DNA of 11,620 nt from Paracoccaceae bacterium (GTDB lineage Bacteria; Pseudomonadota; Alphaproteobacteria; Rhodobacterales; Rhodobacteraceae), in contig SKOX01000431.1 in assembly GCA_007119835.1 (NCBI GenBank), forward strand, positions 1 through 11,620. The letters are read 5' to 3'. Below, piece by piece: positions 1-8,082 of this stretch; position 1 is the first letter of the stretch, and each line of letters starts with the position of its first letter. The notes below the pieces were generated by a model. That model ran no database searches. It had not been told where the DNA came from and worked only from the letters and a program-made list of their open reading frames with translations. The position numbers and the translations under genes are program-made.

Positions 1-1116
1 CGCGTGCAGCCCCGGGCGAAAGGCGCCGAGGGCGGCGCGGCTCGCCACGGGCGCGGCGGCCCTGTGACCGGCGCCGGCCAGCGCCTGGCGGATCGCGCCG
101 ACGAGGAGGCCGCGGACCTCGGCCGGTTCGCGGAAGCGCACCTCGGTCTTCGCGGGATGCACGTTCACGTCGACCCGCTCGGGCGGCAGGCGGAGGAACA
201 GCGCCGCCGCCGGGTGCCGGTCGCGGGCGAGCACGTCGGCATAGGCGGCGCGGAGCGCGCCGAGGAGCAGCCGGTCGCGCACCGGTCGATCGTTCACGAA
301 GAGATACTGGTCGACCGCAGCCCCCCGCGAATGCGTCGGCAGCGCGGCGAAGCCCTCGAGCCGCAGGCCCTCGCGCTCGCCCTCGACCATGACCGCAGCC
401 TCGGCGAAGCCAGGCCCGAGGATCGCGCGGAGCCGGCGGGAGAGGGCCGGCACCAGCGCGCCGCTCTCGGCCTCGAGCGTCAGAAGGCTCCGCGGGCGGT
501 CGGGGTCGGTGGTCTCGGCGATCGAGAAGGCCACGTGCGGCGCGGCCATCGCGAGGCGCCGGATCACGTCGAGGATCGCCTGGGTCTCGGCGCGATCCGA
601 GCGGAGGAACTTCAGCCGCGCCGGTGTTGCGTGAAAGAGGTCGGCGACCTCGACAACGGTGCCGCGCGCGAGCGCCGCCGGCCGTACCGCGCCGACGATC
701 CCGCCTGCGACCTCGATGCGCGCCGCCTCCCCCGCCCCGACGGCGCGCGAGGTGAGCCTGAGCCGCGCCACCGCCGCCAGGGAGGCCAGCGCCTCGCCGC
801 GGAAACCGAGGAAGCGCACATCGACGAGGTCGTCGCCGTCGAGCTTGGAGGTCGCGTGCCGGGTCAGCGCCAGCGGCAGGTCGGCGGCCGCAATGCCGTG
901 GCCGTCGTCGGCGACGCGGATCAGGGTCTTGCCGCCGCCCGAGAGCGCAACGTCGATCCGCCGCGCCCCGGCGTCGAGGGCGTTCTCCACGAGCTCCTTG
1001 ACCGCGGAAGCCGGCCGCTCGACCACCTCGCCCGCCGCGATGCGGTTGATCGCCGCCTCATCGAGGCGACGGATCGGGCGGCTCGGAGCCTCGATGTTGG
1101 GGCTGGCAGCGACCAT
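1..1116 (-). CDS. mutL: DNA mismatch repair protein MutL, N-terminal part (cut by window edge)
   Basis: MutL couples MutS mismatch recognition to strand incision and repair. The frame runs from an ATG at 1116 to the window edge without a stop, giving 372 residues. The GHKL ATPase signatures are all present: [20 protein letters not shown] (residues 29-48, with the catalytic Glu expected at E41 and the Mg-binding Asn at N45), DDGHG (70-74) and GFRGEAL (104-110). The transducer domain follows, with [10 protein letters not shown] and [12 protein letters not shown] (317-328). The end of this domain and the start of the linker are reached, but the C-terminal dimerisation or endonuclease domain lies outside the window. 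An AGGGG stretch just before the ATG supports the start. The gene lies 76 bases downstream of the M16 peptidase pair on the same strand, so it may be co-transcribed; I see no convincing promoter in the gap. Identity is secure. Confidence 0.97.
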   Translation of the reverse strand, partial: MVAASPNIEAPSRPIRRLDEAAINRIAAGEVVERPASAVKELVENALDAGARRIDVALSGGGKTLIRVADDGHGIAAADLPLALTRHATSKLDGDDLVDVRFLGFRGEALASLAAVARLRLTSRAVGAGEAARIEVAGGIVGAVRPAALARGTVVEVADLFHATPARLKFLRSDRAETQAILDVIRRLAMAAPHVAFSIAETTDPDRPRSLLTLEAESGALVPALSRRLRAILGPGFAEAAVMVEGEREGLRLEGFAALPTHSRGAAVDQYLFVNDRPVRDRLLLGALRAAYADVLARDRHPAAALFLRLPPERVDVNVHPAKTEVRFREPAEVRGLLVGAIRQALAGAGHRAAAPVASRAALGAFRPGLHA

Positions 1117-1192
1117 GCCCCTAGACCTAGCACGAATTACGGCGGCTTCGCCAGCCTTGGTTAATCGACGGCCGCGCTTGCCCGGACGCTGT

Positions 1193-2590
1193 TCACCGGA
1201 CGGCCGCCTCGGACGCCTCGACACCCTGGGGCTGGCCGACGATCACGAAGCTCAAGGCTTCGGGGTCGAGCAGGCGGTCGGCGACCCGCTCGATGTCCTC
1301 GAGCGTCACGGCCTCGACCAGCGCGTTGCGCTCGTTGACGTAGTCGGTTCCGAGCCCGGCGATCTGCAGCCCGAGGAGCTGGCTCGCGATCCGCGCATTG
1401 CCGTCGAAGCGCAGCGCATAGGCGCCGGTGAGGAACTGCTGCGCGCGCTCGAGCTCGTCCTCGGTGATGCCTTCGGCCGCCGTGCGCGCCCACTCCGCAC
1501 GCACCAGCTCGATCGCCTCGGCGACCCGGTCGTTGGCCGAGGAGAACCTGCCCATGTAGAGCCAGCCGAGGTCGTTCGGGGCAAGGAAGGTGAAGATGCC
1601 GTAGGTGAGCCCCCGCCGCTCGCGGATCTCGGCCGTCAGCCGCGAGCCGAACCCGCCGCCGCCGAGCACGTGGTCGAGCACGAAGGCCGGGATGAAGTCG
1701 GGGTCGTCGCGCGGGATGCCGGCATGGCCGAAGGCCACGACCGACTGCGGGATGCCGAACTCGATCACCTCGACCTCGCCGGCCAGCGCGGCCTCCGCGG
1801 GCTCCGGCCGCTCGGCGCTCTCCGCCGGCAGGCCGCCGAAGACCTCGTCGAGGAGCGGCGCCAGCGTCTCGGCGTCGATCGCCCCCACCACGGCCAGCAG
1901 CAGGTTGTCGCGGGCGAGCGCGCGCTCGTGCGCCGCGACCACGTCGTCGCGGTCGAGCGCCTCGACCGTCTCGATCGTCCCGTCGGCCGGCCGGGCATAG
2001 GGGTGGTCGGGAAAGGCCCGCGCCCAGAAGGTGCGCGAGGCGATGCTGCCGGGGTCCATCGCATCCGACCGCAGGCTCGCGACCTGGCGGGCGCGGGTGC
2101 GGGCGAGGTTGTCCTGCTCGAACCGCGGCTCGACGAGGGCGAGGCGCAGCAGATCGAAGGTCTCTTCGACATTCTCGACGAGGGTGGTGGCCGATACCGA
2201 GACCGCGTCGGAGCCCGCCGAGAAGCCGAGCGAGGAGGCGAGGCTCTCGAGCTCGGCGGCGAAGGCGGTCGCGTCGAGGTCGCCCGCGCCCTCGCGCAGC
2301 AGGTTCGCCATCAGCGCCGTCGCGCCCGCCGTTTCGGCCGGGTCGAGCGCCGCGCCGCCGCGGAAGCTCGCCTCGAGCGTGACGATCGGGATGGTGTGGT
2401 CCTCGTAGAGCCAGGCGGTGATGCCGCCGGGCGATGTCACCTCGGCAATGTCGATGCGGGTGCGCGGCCCGTCGCGCTCGGCCGCGGCCGCCTCCGGGGT
2501 GGTCGGATGCTCGGTGCCGGCGACGGCGGCGGGACCGCTTGCGAGAAGCGTCGCCGCGGCGAGCGCCGCCGAAAGGGATGCGCGGGTCAT
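1193..2590 (-). CDS. M16B family peptidase-like subunit without HxxEH (R/Y-motif partner)
   Basis: The product has 465 residues and the two-domain M16B (pitrilysin / processing peptidase) fold. The N-terminus ([19 protein letters not shown]...) looks like a signal peptide, so it is probably periplasmic. At the place where the zinc motif HxxEH should stand, the sequence reads A92-L-M-A95-N96, so this chain cannot bind catalytic zinc. The C-terminal half has the glycine-rich loop GGGGFGSRL (310-318) and RRGLTY (325-330), the arginine/tyrosine motif that binds substrate in the non-catalytic subunit of bacterial M16B heterodimers. Its ATG overlaps the TGA of the upstream catalytic subunit by four bases (ATGA), indicating translational coupling and a 1:1 partnership. 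Substrate unknown. The start is fixed by this overlap and the signal peptide; the frame is open further upstream, but that region is the shadow of the partner gene. Confidence 0.92.
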   Translation of the reverse strand: MTRASLSAALAAATLLASGPAAVAGTEHPTTPEAAAAERDGPRTRIDIAEVTSPGGITAWLYEDHTIPIVTLEASFRGGAALDPAETAGATALMANLLREGAGDLDATAFAAELESLASSLGFSAGSDAVSVSATTLVENVEETFDLLRLALVEPRFEQDNLARTRARQVASLRSDAMDPGSIASRTFWARAFPDHPYARPADGTIETVEALDRDDVVAAHERALARDNLLLAVVGAIDAETLAPLLDEVFGGLPAESAERPEPAEAALAGEVEVIEFGIPQSVVAFGHAGIPRDDPDFIPAFVLDHVLGGGGFGSRLTAEIRERRGLTYGIFTFLAPNDLGWLYMGRFSSANDRVAEAIELVRAEWARTAAEGITEDELERAQQFLTGAYALRFDGNARIASQLLGLQIAGLGTDYVNERNALVEAVTLEDIERVADRLLDPEALSFVIVGQPQGVEASEAAVR

Positions 2591-3993
2591 TCTCCCAGGA
2601 TCTCCGTGCCGATGCCGATGTCCGTCGGGCCGTCGCCCGTAGCCTCGCCGGTGCCGAGCAGCCAGCCGGTCACCGATGTCTCCGGCCGGAAGACGGCGCG
2701 GGCGGCTGCCACGACCTCCTCGGCCGTCACCGCCTCGAGCGCGTCCGGCCAGGCCCGAACGTCCTCGATCGTCAGGCCGGAGGTCAGCGCCACGCCGATC
2801 CGCCGCGCCCGGCTCCCGAGGTTGTCGAGCGCGTAGATCTCGGAGGCGCGGATCTGGGTCTTGATCCGCTCGAGCTGATCGGGGTCGGGCCCCTCCTCGA
2901 GGAAGCGCTCGATGACGGCGTCCATCCGGGCCTCGGCCTCCTCGAGCGGGATGCCGGGGTTGGGGATGACGTAGATGCCGAAGGTCGTGAGGTCGAGCGC
3001 GGTGTCGCCGTAGAAGGCGCCGGTGTCGAGGGCGAAGTCGTCCTCGACCCGAAGCTCGCGGGCGAGCACAGAGGTGATGCCGCGGCCGAGCACGTCGGCG
3101 AGCACGGTCAGTGCCGCCGCCTCGGCCTGGTCGGCCGGCCGCCGCGGCTCGGTGAGGTAGCTGCGGATGACGTAGGGGTTCTGCACGCGCGGGTCGCGGT
3201 ACTCCAGCCGGCGCGCGGCGATGTGCGGCGGCTCGGCGACGCGCTCGCGCTCGGCGACGTTCGGGTTGGGCGGGATCGGACCGAAATGCTGCTCGGCGAG
3301 CGCCTGCACCTCCTCGACCGAGGCGTCGCCCGCGACGATCAGGATGGCGTTGTTCGGCCCGTAATGCTCGGCGTAGAAGTCCATCGCCGCATCGAGGGTG
3401 AGGCGCTCGATCTCGTGCATCCAGCCGATCACCGGCCGCTGGTAGGGATGATTGAGATACTGGATCGCCCGGCGCTGCTCGCCGAAGACCCCGCCGGGGG
3501 TGTTCTCGACGACCTGCCGCCGCTCCTCGATCACCACGTCGAGCTCGGAGATCGCCGAGGCCGGCGACGGCGCGAGGTTCGCCATCCGGTCCGCCTCCAT
3601 CGACATGACGAGATCGAGCCGGTCGGACGCGATGCGCTGGATGTAGCCGGTATAGTCGTAGGAGGCGAAGGCATTGTCCTCGCCGCCGTTCGCCCGGACG
3701 ATGCGGCTGAACTCGCCCTCGTCGAGGGTCTCGGTCCCCTTGAACATCATGTGCTCGAGGAAGTGGGCGAGACCCGAGAGACCCGGGGGATCGTCGGCCG
3801 CGCCCACCCGGTACCAGACCATGTGGGTGACGACCGGCGCGCGGCGGTCCTCGATGACGACGCCCTCGAGCCCGTTGGCGAGGGTGAAGGTCGCGATGCC
3901 GTCGTCCGGGCCGTCGCCGGGCGCCGCCTCCTCGGCTGCGGCCGGGGCGAGCGGCAGGAGGAGCAGGGCGAACGCGTAGGGGACGAGGCGCAT
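2587..3993 (-). CDS. M16B family zinc metallopeptidase, catalytic subunit
   Basis: The product has 468 residues. It begins with a clear signal peptide (MRLVPYAFALLLLPLAPAAA), so it is predicted to be periplasmic. The zinc site is intact: H77-F-L-E80-H81 (inverted zincin motif HxxEH), with the third ligand expected near E157 in VVIEERRQ, at the spacing usual for M16B. The C-terminal half lacks the arginine/tyrosine motif found in the downstream partner, so the two chains probably share one active chamber as a heterodimer. The chosen ATG at 3993 has a GGAG ribosome-binding site six bases upstream and starts exactly at the signal peptide. The frame stays open to 4170, but that extension lacks sense. 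First gene of the peptidase pair, with mutL further downstream. Proteins of this type degrade or trim peptides; no specific substrate can be read from the sequence. Confidence 0.94.
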   Translation of the reverse strand: MRLVPYAFALLLLPLAPAAAEEAAPGDGPDDGIATFTLANGLEGVVIEDRRAPVVTHMVWYRVGAADDPPGLSGLAHFLEHMMFKGTETLDEGEFSRIVRANGGEDNAFASYDYTGYIQRIASDRLDLVMSMEADRMANLAPSPASAISELDVVIEERRQVVENTPGGVFGEQRRAIQYLNHPYQRPVIGWMHEIERLTLDAAMDFYAEHYGPNNAILIVAGDASVEEVQALAEQHFGPIPPNPNVAERERVAEPPHIAARRLEYRDPRVQNPYVIRSYLTEPRRPADQAEAAALTVLADVLGRGITSVLARELRVEDDFALDTGAFYGDTALDLTTFGIYVIPNPGIPLEEAEARMDAVIERFLEEGPDPDQLERIKTQIRASEIYALDNLGSRARRIGVALTSGLTIEDVRAWPDALEAVTAEEVVAAARAVFRPETSVTGWLLGTGEATGDGPTDIGIGTEILGE

Positions 3994-4009
3994 GGGCAAC
4001 TCCGCTGAT

Positions 4010-4022
4010 CTTGCCGGGCAAG
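4010..4022. repeat. Perfect 13-base palindrome CTTGCC-G-GGCAAG
   Basis: Six-base arms around one central base. It lies over the putative -10 and start point of the M16 operon, so it could be an operator or a small hairpin at the 5' end of the message. It also lies in the shared intergenic region with the divergent RDD gene. No regulator is recognised. Confidence 0.4.
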
Positions 4023-4047
4023 CTACCTGCGCCGCGGGGGGAATCAA
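4020..4047 (-). promoter_or_regulatory. Candidate sigma-70 type promoter for the M16 peptidase operon
   Basis: On the minus strand TTGATT (4047-4042) is followed after 16 bases by TAGCTT (4025-4020). This would start a transcript near 4013, about 20 bases before the ATG at 3993. The -10 overlaps a perfect inverted repeat at 4010-4022. The assignment rests only on consensus resemblance in GC-rich DNA. Confidence 0.35.
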
Positions 4048-4162
4048 CGCCTGCCACGTGAAGGTGATCGCGGGCGGCCGCGGGCGCGGACGCGTCGGAA
4101 GGGCTTGCGCCCCGTGGCGCTTCCGCCCATGTGGAGCCCGGACGCCAGAAGGGCCCACCGCG

Positions 4163-4639
4163 ATGAGCAACGCCTCCTCCCTCTTCGGGCCGCTGCCCGG
4201 CCTGCCGGATCCCGACCGCGACCCGCAGTTCTACGCGGGCGTGCCGATGCGCCGGTTCGCGGCCTGGGTGATCGACCTGATCATCGTGGCGGCGATCTCG
4301 ATCATCGCGATCCCGGTCTTCGGGATCGTGACGCTCGGGCTTGGGTTCTTCGCGGCGCCGGCGATCTATGCCGTGCTCTCCTTCATCTACCGCGTCGCGA
4401 CGCTCACCAGCCGCTCGGCGACCTGGGGCATGCGGATCATGGGGATCGAGCTGCGCCGGGGCGACGGCCAGCGCTTCGACTTCGGGCTGTCGCTCGCCCA
4501 TGTCGGCTTCTACACGCTGAGCGTCTTCCTGACCGTGCCGCTGGTCGTCACGGTGATCACCGTGCTCTCGACCCGCTACCGGCAGACGCTGCACGACATC
4601 CTCCTGCGGACGACGGCGATCAACACGCCGGAGGACTGA
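4163..4639 (+). CDS. RDD family integral membrane protein
   Basis: The product has 158 residues, a normal length for a single RDD domain. The N-terminal 28 residues are hydrophilic (FGPLPGLPDPDRDPQFYAG). Then comes MRRFAAWVIDLIIVAA, where the family's conserved Arg and Asp sit at the start of the first membrane segment. Hydrophobic segments lie at about 32-53, 54-77 and 112-137. SATWGMRIMGIELRR between the second and third, and RQTLHDILLRTTAI at the end, match the usual RDD pattern of a conserved loop and tail. The function of most RDD proteins is unknown; some are implicated in ion or small-molecule transport. The ATG at 4163 has GAAGGG nine bases upstream; the frame is open back to 3992, but that part is arginine/glycine-rich nonsense. 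It is divergent from the M16 pair and convergent with the metal permease, so it appears to be monocistronic. Confidence 0.88.
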   Translation: MSNASSLFGPLPGLPDPDRDPQFYAGVPMRRFAAWVIDLIIVAAISIIAIPVFGIVTLGLGFFAAPAIYAVLSFIYRVATLTSRSATWGMRIMGIELRRGDGQRFDFGLSLAHVGFYTLSVFLTVPLVVTVITVLSTRYRQTLHDILLRTTAINTPED

Positions 4640-4747
4640 GCCGGCCGGCGGCCGCACTTGGACAACCGCCCGAGATGTTGGTTCGGAATGGGTCACCTGC
4701 TGCGTTAACCCGGTCTTCCCACGGCTCGGGGCCCGTCCACGGCGCGC

Positions 4748-5923
4748 CTAGCCCGACGCCTTCTCCGGACCCGGAGGCTCGCCCGCGGTCATGCCCCGCC
4801 GCCAGGGCTCGAAGATCGCGTGCGCTTCGGCCCGGCCCTTCGGGGTCAGGCAGAGGAGCCGGCCGTCGCGCGCGATGAAGCCGCGGTCGAGCGCGCGGAG
4901 GATCACGCGGCGCGTCCGTCCCTCCTCCCAGCGCAGGTGGTCGCGAAGGGCGCGGGCGGTGTTCTCCTCCTCCGCCTCCGGCCCGCCCTCGTGGTTGTAG
5001 AGATGGGCGGTGAGCGACCGGCAGTCGATGTCGAGACGGTCGCGCCGCCGGGCGAGTTCGCGCGCGACGAGGCCGTGGCGCGGCGCGAAGATGAAGGCGA
5101 GGGCGAACCAGACGCCGGTCATCGTCGCCATCATCCCGCCGATCGAGACGTCCCAGATCACCGCCGCCTCGTAGCCCGCGACCGCCGACAGGATCGCGAC
5201 GCCGCAGGCGAGCACGAGGATCAGCCACAGCCGGTCGGTGAGCAGGATCGCAGTCGCCGGCGGCACGATCACGAAGGCGATGAAGAGGATCGCGCCCACC
5301 GCGTCGAAGGACGCCACCGCCGTCGCCGAGGTGAGCGCGAGCAGCGCGTAGAACAGCGCCGCCGGCGCGAAGCCGAGCGCGGTGGCGAGCGCGGGGTCGA
5401 AGGTCGCGAGCTTCAGCTCCTTGTAGAACAGCACCACGAAGCCGAGGTTGACGAGCCCGAGCGCGCCGACGCCGAGCAGCGCGCGGGGCACCGGCTGGCC
5501 GGCGACATCCACCGTGTCGAGCCAGACGAAGCCGATCTCGCCGAGGAGCACGGTGTGCTCGTCGAGATGCACGTCCCGCCCGTAGAGGTTGATCAGCAGC
5601 ACGCCCGCCGCGAAGAGCGCCGGGAAGACCAGCCCGATCGCCGCGTCGTTGCGCACGAGCCGGGTGCGCGCCAGCGCCTCGGTCAGCACGACGGTGAGCA
5701 GCCCGGCCGCGGCCGCGCCGGCGATCTGCAGCGGACCCGTGGTCAGCCCGGTGAACAGCCAGACGACGACGATGCCGAAGACGATCGAATGGCTGATCGC
5801 GTCCGACAGCATCGACGAGCCCCTGAGCACGAGGAAGGTGCCGACGAGGCTCGCCGCGATGCCGACCAGCGCGCCGGTCGCGATGATGACGAACGGGATG
5901 CTGTCGAGGAGCGCGCCGATCAT
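4748..5923 (-). CDS. Metal (Mn/Fe/Zn-class) ABC transporter permease with C-terminal winged-helix domain
   Basis: The product has 391 residues. The first 290 or so form an ABC-3 type permease (the family of ZnuB, MntC, SitC/SitD and TroC/TroD). They have many hydrophobic helices, SDAISHSIVFG (40-50) and the DVHLDEHTVLLGE segment (117-129) seen in the manganese/iron/zinc subgroup. After the last helix (ending about APRHGLVA) comes a basic linker. A cytoplasmic domain of about 85 residues follows, containing VILRALDRGFIARDGRLLCL and TPKGRAEA. That layout, a recognition-type helix, a beta wing and then LTPKG, resembles the DtxR/MntR winged helix. Such a fusion is known in Chlamydia YtgCR. Its ATG overlaps the TGA of the upstream permease (ATGA). 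Last gene of the operon. Which metal is moved cannot be decided from sequence alone. Confidence 0.93.
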   Translation of the reverse strand: MIGALLDSIPFVIIATGALVGIAASLVGTFLVLRGSSMLSDAISHSIVFGIVVVWLFTGLTTGPLQIAGAAAAGLLTVVLTEALARTRLVRNDAAIGLVFPALFAAGVLLINLYGRDVHLDEHTVLLGEIGFVWLDTVDVAGQPVPRALLGVGALGLVNLGFVVLFYKELKLATFDPALATALGFAPAALFYALLALTSATAVASFDAVGAILFIAFVIVPPATAILLTDRLWLILVLACGVAILSAVAGYEAAVIWDVSIGGMMATMTGVWFALAFIFAPRHGLVARELARRRDRLDIDCRSLTAHLYNHEGGPEAEEENTARALRDHLRWEEGRTRRVILRALDRGFIARDGRLLCLTPKGRAEAHAIFEPWRRGMTAGEPPGPEKASG

Positions 5924-7047
5924 TTCGCGCGCTCCGGCCGCCCGGCGAGGTCTTCGGCCCGGGCATGGCCCTCGGGCGTCAGCTCCCAGTGCGGCGTCGG
6001 CTCGGGATGGTGGCTGACCGACCGCACCAGCCCCTCGGCCTCGAGCCGGGCGAGGGCCGGGCCGGTGGCGGCGCGGTGGTAGGCGTCGAGCGTGCCCTTC
6101 TCCGCCGGGTAGGCGGGGTCGCGGTGCTCCTCGGCCAGGCGGTAGAGCGTGAGCAGCACCTGCCGGCCGCGCAGGCGCCGGCGCTCGGCGAGCGCGGCGA
6201 GGCCGGTCCAGATGAGCCCCCGGCCGGGCGCGATCAGGAGCGAGACCAGCACGATGGCCGAGATGGCGAGCACGATCACCGGACCCGTGGAAAGGCCGCG
6301 GGCGGTCGCGCTGATCATCGCCCCCGTGACGCCGGCCGCGACGCCGAACCCGGCGGAGAGCAGCACCATGGTCTCGAGCCGCCGCGTCCACTGGCGCGCC
6401 GCAACGGGGGGCGCCACGATCATCGCCGTCATCAGCACGACGCCGACGAGCTGCAGGCCGACGACGATGGCGAGCGCGATCATCACGGTGAGCGCGATCT
6501 CGAGCGCGACCACGGGCAGGCCCGCCGCCGTGGCGAAGCCGGGGTCGAAGGTCACGAGCTTGACCTCCTTCCAGAGCAGGACGACGATCAGGATGGCCAC
6601 GGCGGTGACCGCGGCCATCACCCAGAGATCGGCGCGCAGCATCGCGGCTGCCTGCCCGAAGAGGAAGGTCGAGAGCCCGGCCTGGCCCCCGCCACCACCG
6701 GCCTGGATGCGCGTGAGCAGCACGACCCCGATCGCGAAGAAGACCGAGAGGGCGATGCCCAGCGCCGCGTCGGTCTTCAGCCGCGAGCGCGCCGCGATCA
6801 GCAGGACGAGCAGCGCCGCCGCCGCGCCGGTGAGGAACGCGCCGGCGAGCAGCGCCTCGAGCTCGCGCGCGCCGGCCCACAGGAAGCCGAGGCAGATGCC
6901 GGGCAGCGCCGCGTGGCTCAGCGTGTCGCCGAGCAGGCTCTGCCGCCGCAGCACCGCGAAGCAGCCGAGCACGCCGCTGATCGTGCCGAGCAGCGCAGCA
7001 CCCATCGCCACTGTCTGGATCGTGTAGTCCTGCAGGAACGCGAGCAT
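5920..7047 (-). CDS. Metal (Mn/Fe/Zn-class) ABC transporter permease with C-terminal winged-helix-like domain
   Basis: The product has 375 residues and is the second ABC-3 family permease of the operon. Membrane helices fill residues 10-275, with GDTLSHAALPG (40-50) as the family signature and MIVAPPVAARQW (209-220) near the coupling region. A run of five glycines (117-121) lies in a loop. Residues about 285-375 form a cytoplasmic tail: GRQVLLTLYRLAEE, then ALARLEAEGLVRSV, then HWELTPEGHARAEDL. This is again the helix, turn, wing and LTPEG pattern of a winged-helix domain. Both permeases of this transporter therefore carry one, which is uncommon. The ATG at 7047 has a GGCAGGGCGG stretch about nine bases upstream; an in-frame GTG at 7056 is a weaker alternative. 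The gap to the ATPase stop is 31 bases. It ends in a four-base overlap with the next permease. Confidence 0.92.
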   Translation of the reverse strand: MLAFLQDYTIQTVAMGAALLGTISGVLGCFAVLRRQSLLGDTLSHAALPGICLGFLWAGARELEALLAGAFLTGAAAALLVLLIAARSRLKTDAALGIALSVFFAIGVVLLTRIQAGGGGGQAGLSTFLFGQAAAMLRADLWVMAAVTAVAILIVVLLWKEVKLVTFDPGFATAAGLPVVALEIALTVMIALAIVVGLQLVGVVLMTAMIVAPPVAARQWTRRLETMVLLSAGFGVAAGVTGAMISATARGLSTGPVIVLAISAIVLVSLLIAPGRGLIWTGLAALAERRRLRGRQVLLTLYRLAEEHRDPAYPAEKGTLDAYHRAATGPALARLEAEGLVRSVSHHPEPTPHWELTPEGHARAEDLAGRPERAK

Positions 7048-7078
7048 CGCCGTCACCGCCCTGCCGCTGGCCCGCCGG

Positions 7079-7912
7079 TCATGGCCGCGGCATGGTCTCG
7101 AGGTGGCGCGGGTCGGTCGGCGCGGGCTCGGCCGGCCGCGCGCCGGGCACTGGGTCGCCGGGCTCGAGCAGCGCGATCTGGCCGCCATAGGTCTGGCGCA
7201 GGTTGGCGGCGGTGTAGGTCTCGGCCACCGGCCCTTGGGCCACGATGCGCACGTTGAGCAGCACCAGCCAGTCGAAATAGCTCCGCACGGTCTGCAGGTC
7301 GTGGTGGACGACGACGACCGTCCGCCCCCTGTCGCGCAGGCGCCGGAGGATCGCGACGATCGCCCGCTCGGTGGTGGCGTCGACGCCGGCCATCGGCTCG
7401 TCGAGGAAGTAGAGGTCGGCGTCCTGCACCAGCGCGCGGGCGATGAACACCCGCTGCTGCTGCCCGCCGGAGAGCTGGCTGATCTGGCGGTCGGCGTAGT
7501 CCTGCATGCCGACCTCGCCGAGCGCGGCCATCGCCGCCTCCCGCTCGCGCCTGCCCGGCCGGCGGAACCAGCCGAGCCGGCCGTAGAGGCCCATCGTCAC
7601 CACGTCGAGCGCGGTGGTGGGGAAGTCCCAGTCGACCGACGAGCGCTGCGGCACGTAGCCGACGCGGCGCCGGGCGTTCCGGTAGGGAAGGCCGAACAGG
7701 CGGACGTGCCCGGCGATCGGCCGGACGAGGCCGAGGACCGACTTGATCAGCGTGCTCTTGCCCGCGCCGTTCGGCCCGACGATCGCGGCCATCACGCCTT
7801 GCGGGATGTCGAGGTCGATGTCCCACAGCACCGGCGCGCCGTGGTAGCTGACCGTCAGGTCCTCGACGTGGAGCGCGAGGTCGGGCTCGTGCAGGGCTGC
7901 GTCGTCGGCCAA
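7079..7912 (-). CDS. Metal ABC transporter ATP-binding protein
   Basis: The product has 277 residues and is the cytoplasmic motor of the metal importer. All ABC motifs are intact: Walker [10 protein letters not shown] (46-54), Q-loop Q89 in YVPQR, signature LSGGQQQR (147-154), Walker B LYFLDEP (D171, E172) and H-loop H204 in VVHHDL. The stretch [18 protein letters not shown] is characteristic of the manganese/zinc/iron uptake subgroup (MntB, SitB, TroB-like). A proline-rich tail of about 25 residues follows the domain. The start is a TTG at 7912, supported by a strong AGGGAGGG ribosome-binding site (7926-7919) six bases before it; no ATG fits. The ribosome-binding site overlaps the stop of a short upstream ORF, suggesting translational coupling. 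It precedes two permease genes. No periplasmic binding protein gene is present in this operon within the window. Confidence 0.95.
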   Translation of the reverse strand: MADDAALHEPDLALHVEDLTVSYHGAPVLWDIDLDIPQGVMAAIVGPNGAGKSTLIKSVLGLVRPIAGHVRLFGLPYRNARRRVGYVPQRSSVDWDFPTTALDVVTMGLYGRLGWFRRPGRREREAAMAALGEVGMQDYADRQISQLSGGQQQRVFIARALVQDADLYFLDEPMAGVDATTERAIVAILRRLRDRGRTVVVVHHDLQTVRSYFDWLVLLNVRIVAQGPVAETYTAANLRQTYGGQIALLEPGDPVPGARPAEPAPTDPRHLETMPRP

Positions 7913-7924
7913 AGCCGTCCCTCC

Positions 7925-7993
7925 CTAACCGGGCACGACCCCGGCGACACCCGCCGCGCGCGCGGCCGCGATGCTGTTCCGGGCGGTGGTCAT
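7925..7993 (-). CDS. Putative 22-residue leader ORF in front of the metal ABC operon
   Basis: A short frame runs from ATG at 7993 to TAG at 7925 (begins MTTARNSIAAARAAG, ends VVPG). It is preceded by GAGGGGG with seven bases of spacing, a better ribosome-binding site than many full genes here have. Its TAG overlaps the AGGGAGGG that serves the ATPase TTG start, and the gap to that start is 12 bases. It could be a leader peptide coupling translation of the transporter, or the residue of a deleted solute-binding protein gene, which normally sits at this place. It matches no family I recognise. The evidence is the ribosome-binding site and the geometry only. Confidence 0.45.
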   Translation of the reverse strand: MTTARNSIAAARAAGVAGVVPG

Positions 7994-8044
7994 GGCTCAG
8001 CCCCCTCGATTCGACGCACCCGAGAGATAGCAGTTGCCCCGGAC

Positions 8045-8067
8045 TGCGCAAATGAGAGTATTTCGCA
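8045..8067. promoter_or_regulatory. Imperfect palindrome, candidate operator of the metal ABC operon
   Basis: The 23 bases begin TGCG and end CGCA, with AA and TT pairs inside (six symmetric pairs in total). The AT-rich core contains AAAT and ATTT six bases apart. It lies between the kinase stop and the leader ORF. A possible minus-strand promoter, TTGCGC (8051-8046) with 16 bases to TATCTC (8029-8024), would have its -35 inside the palindrome, which is where a metal-responsive repressor (Fur/Mur/MntR type) would be expected. The regulator cannot be named from this site. Confidence 0.35.
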
Positions 8068-8082
8068 GGAGAGGGCCGGCGC

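Noticed and set aside
1160..1167. TTAACC on the minus strand upstream of mutL as a CtrA half-site
   Set aside because: Only a single half-site, without a second TTAA at the proper spacing; expected by chance.
4..2836. Very long open frames on the plus strand opposite mutL and the M16 genes (and similar ones at 2434-4008, 4820-6082, 5965-7257 and 7103-8110)
   Set aside because: They are antisense shadows produced by high GC content. Their products are Arg/Ala/Gly/Asp-rich with no recognisable domains, while the minus strand encodes clear conserved proteins.
4640..4747. Possible terminator between the convergent RDD and permease genes
   Set aside because: GC-rich short repeats occur, but no stable hairpin followed by a T-run on either strand.
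7080..7082. ATG overlapping the ATPase stop as a start for the first permease
   Set aside because: It is out of frame with the permease and gives only nine codons before a stop; the in-frame ATG at 7047 is used instead.
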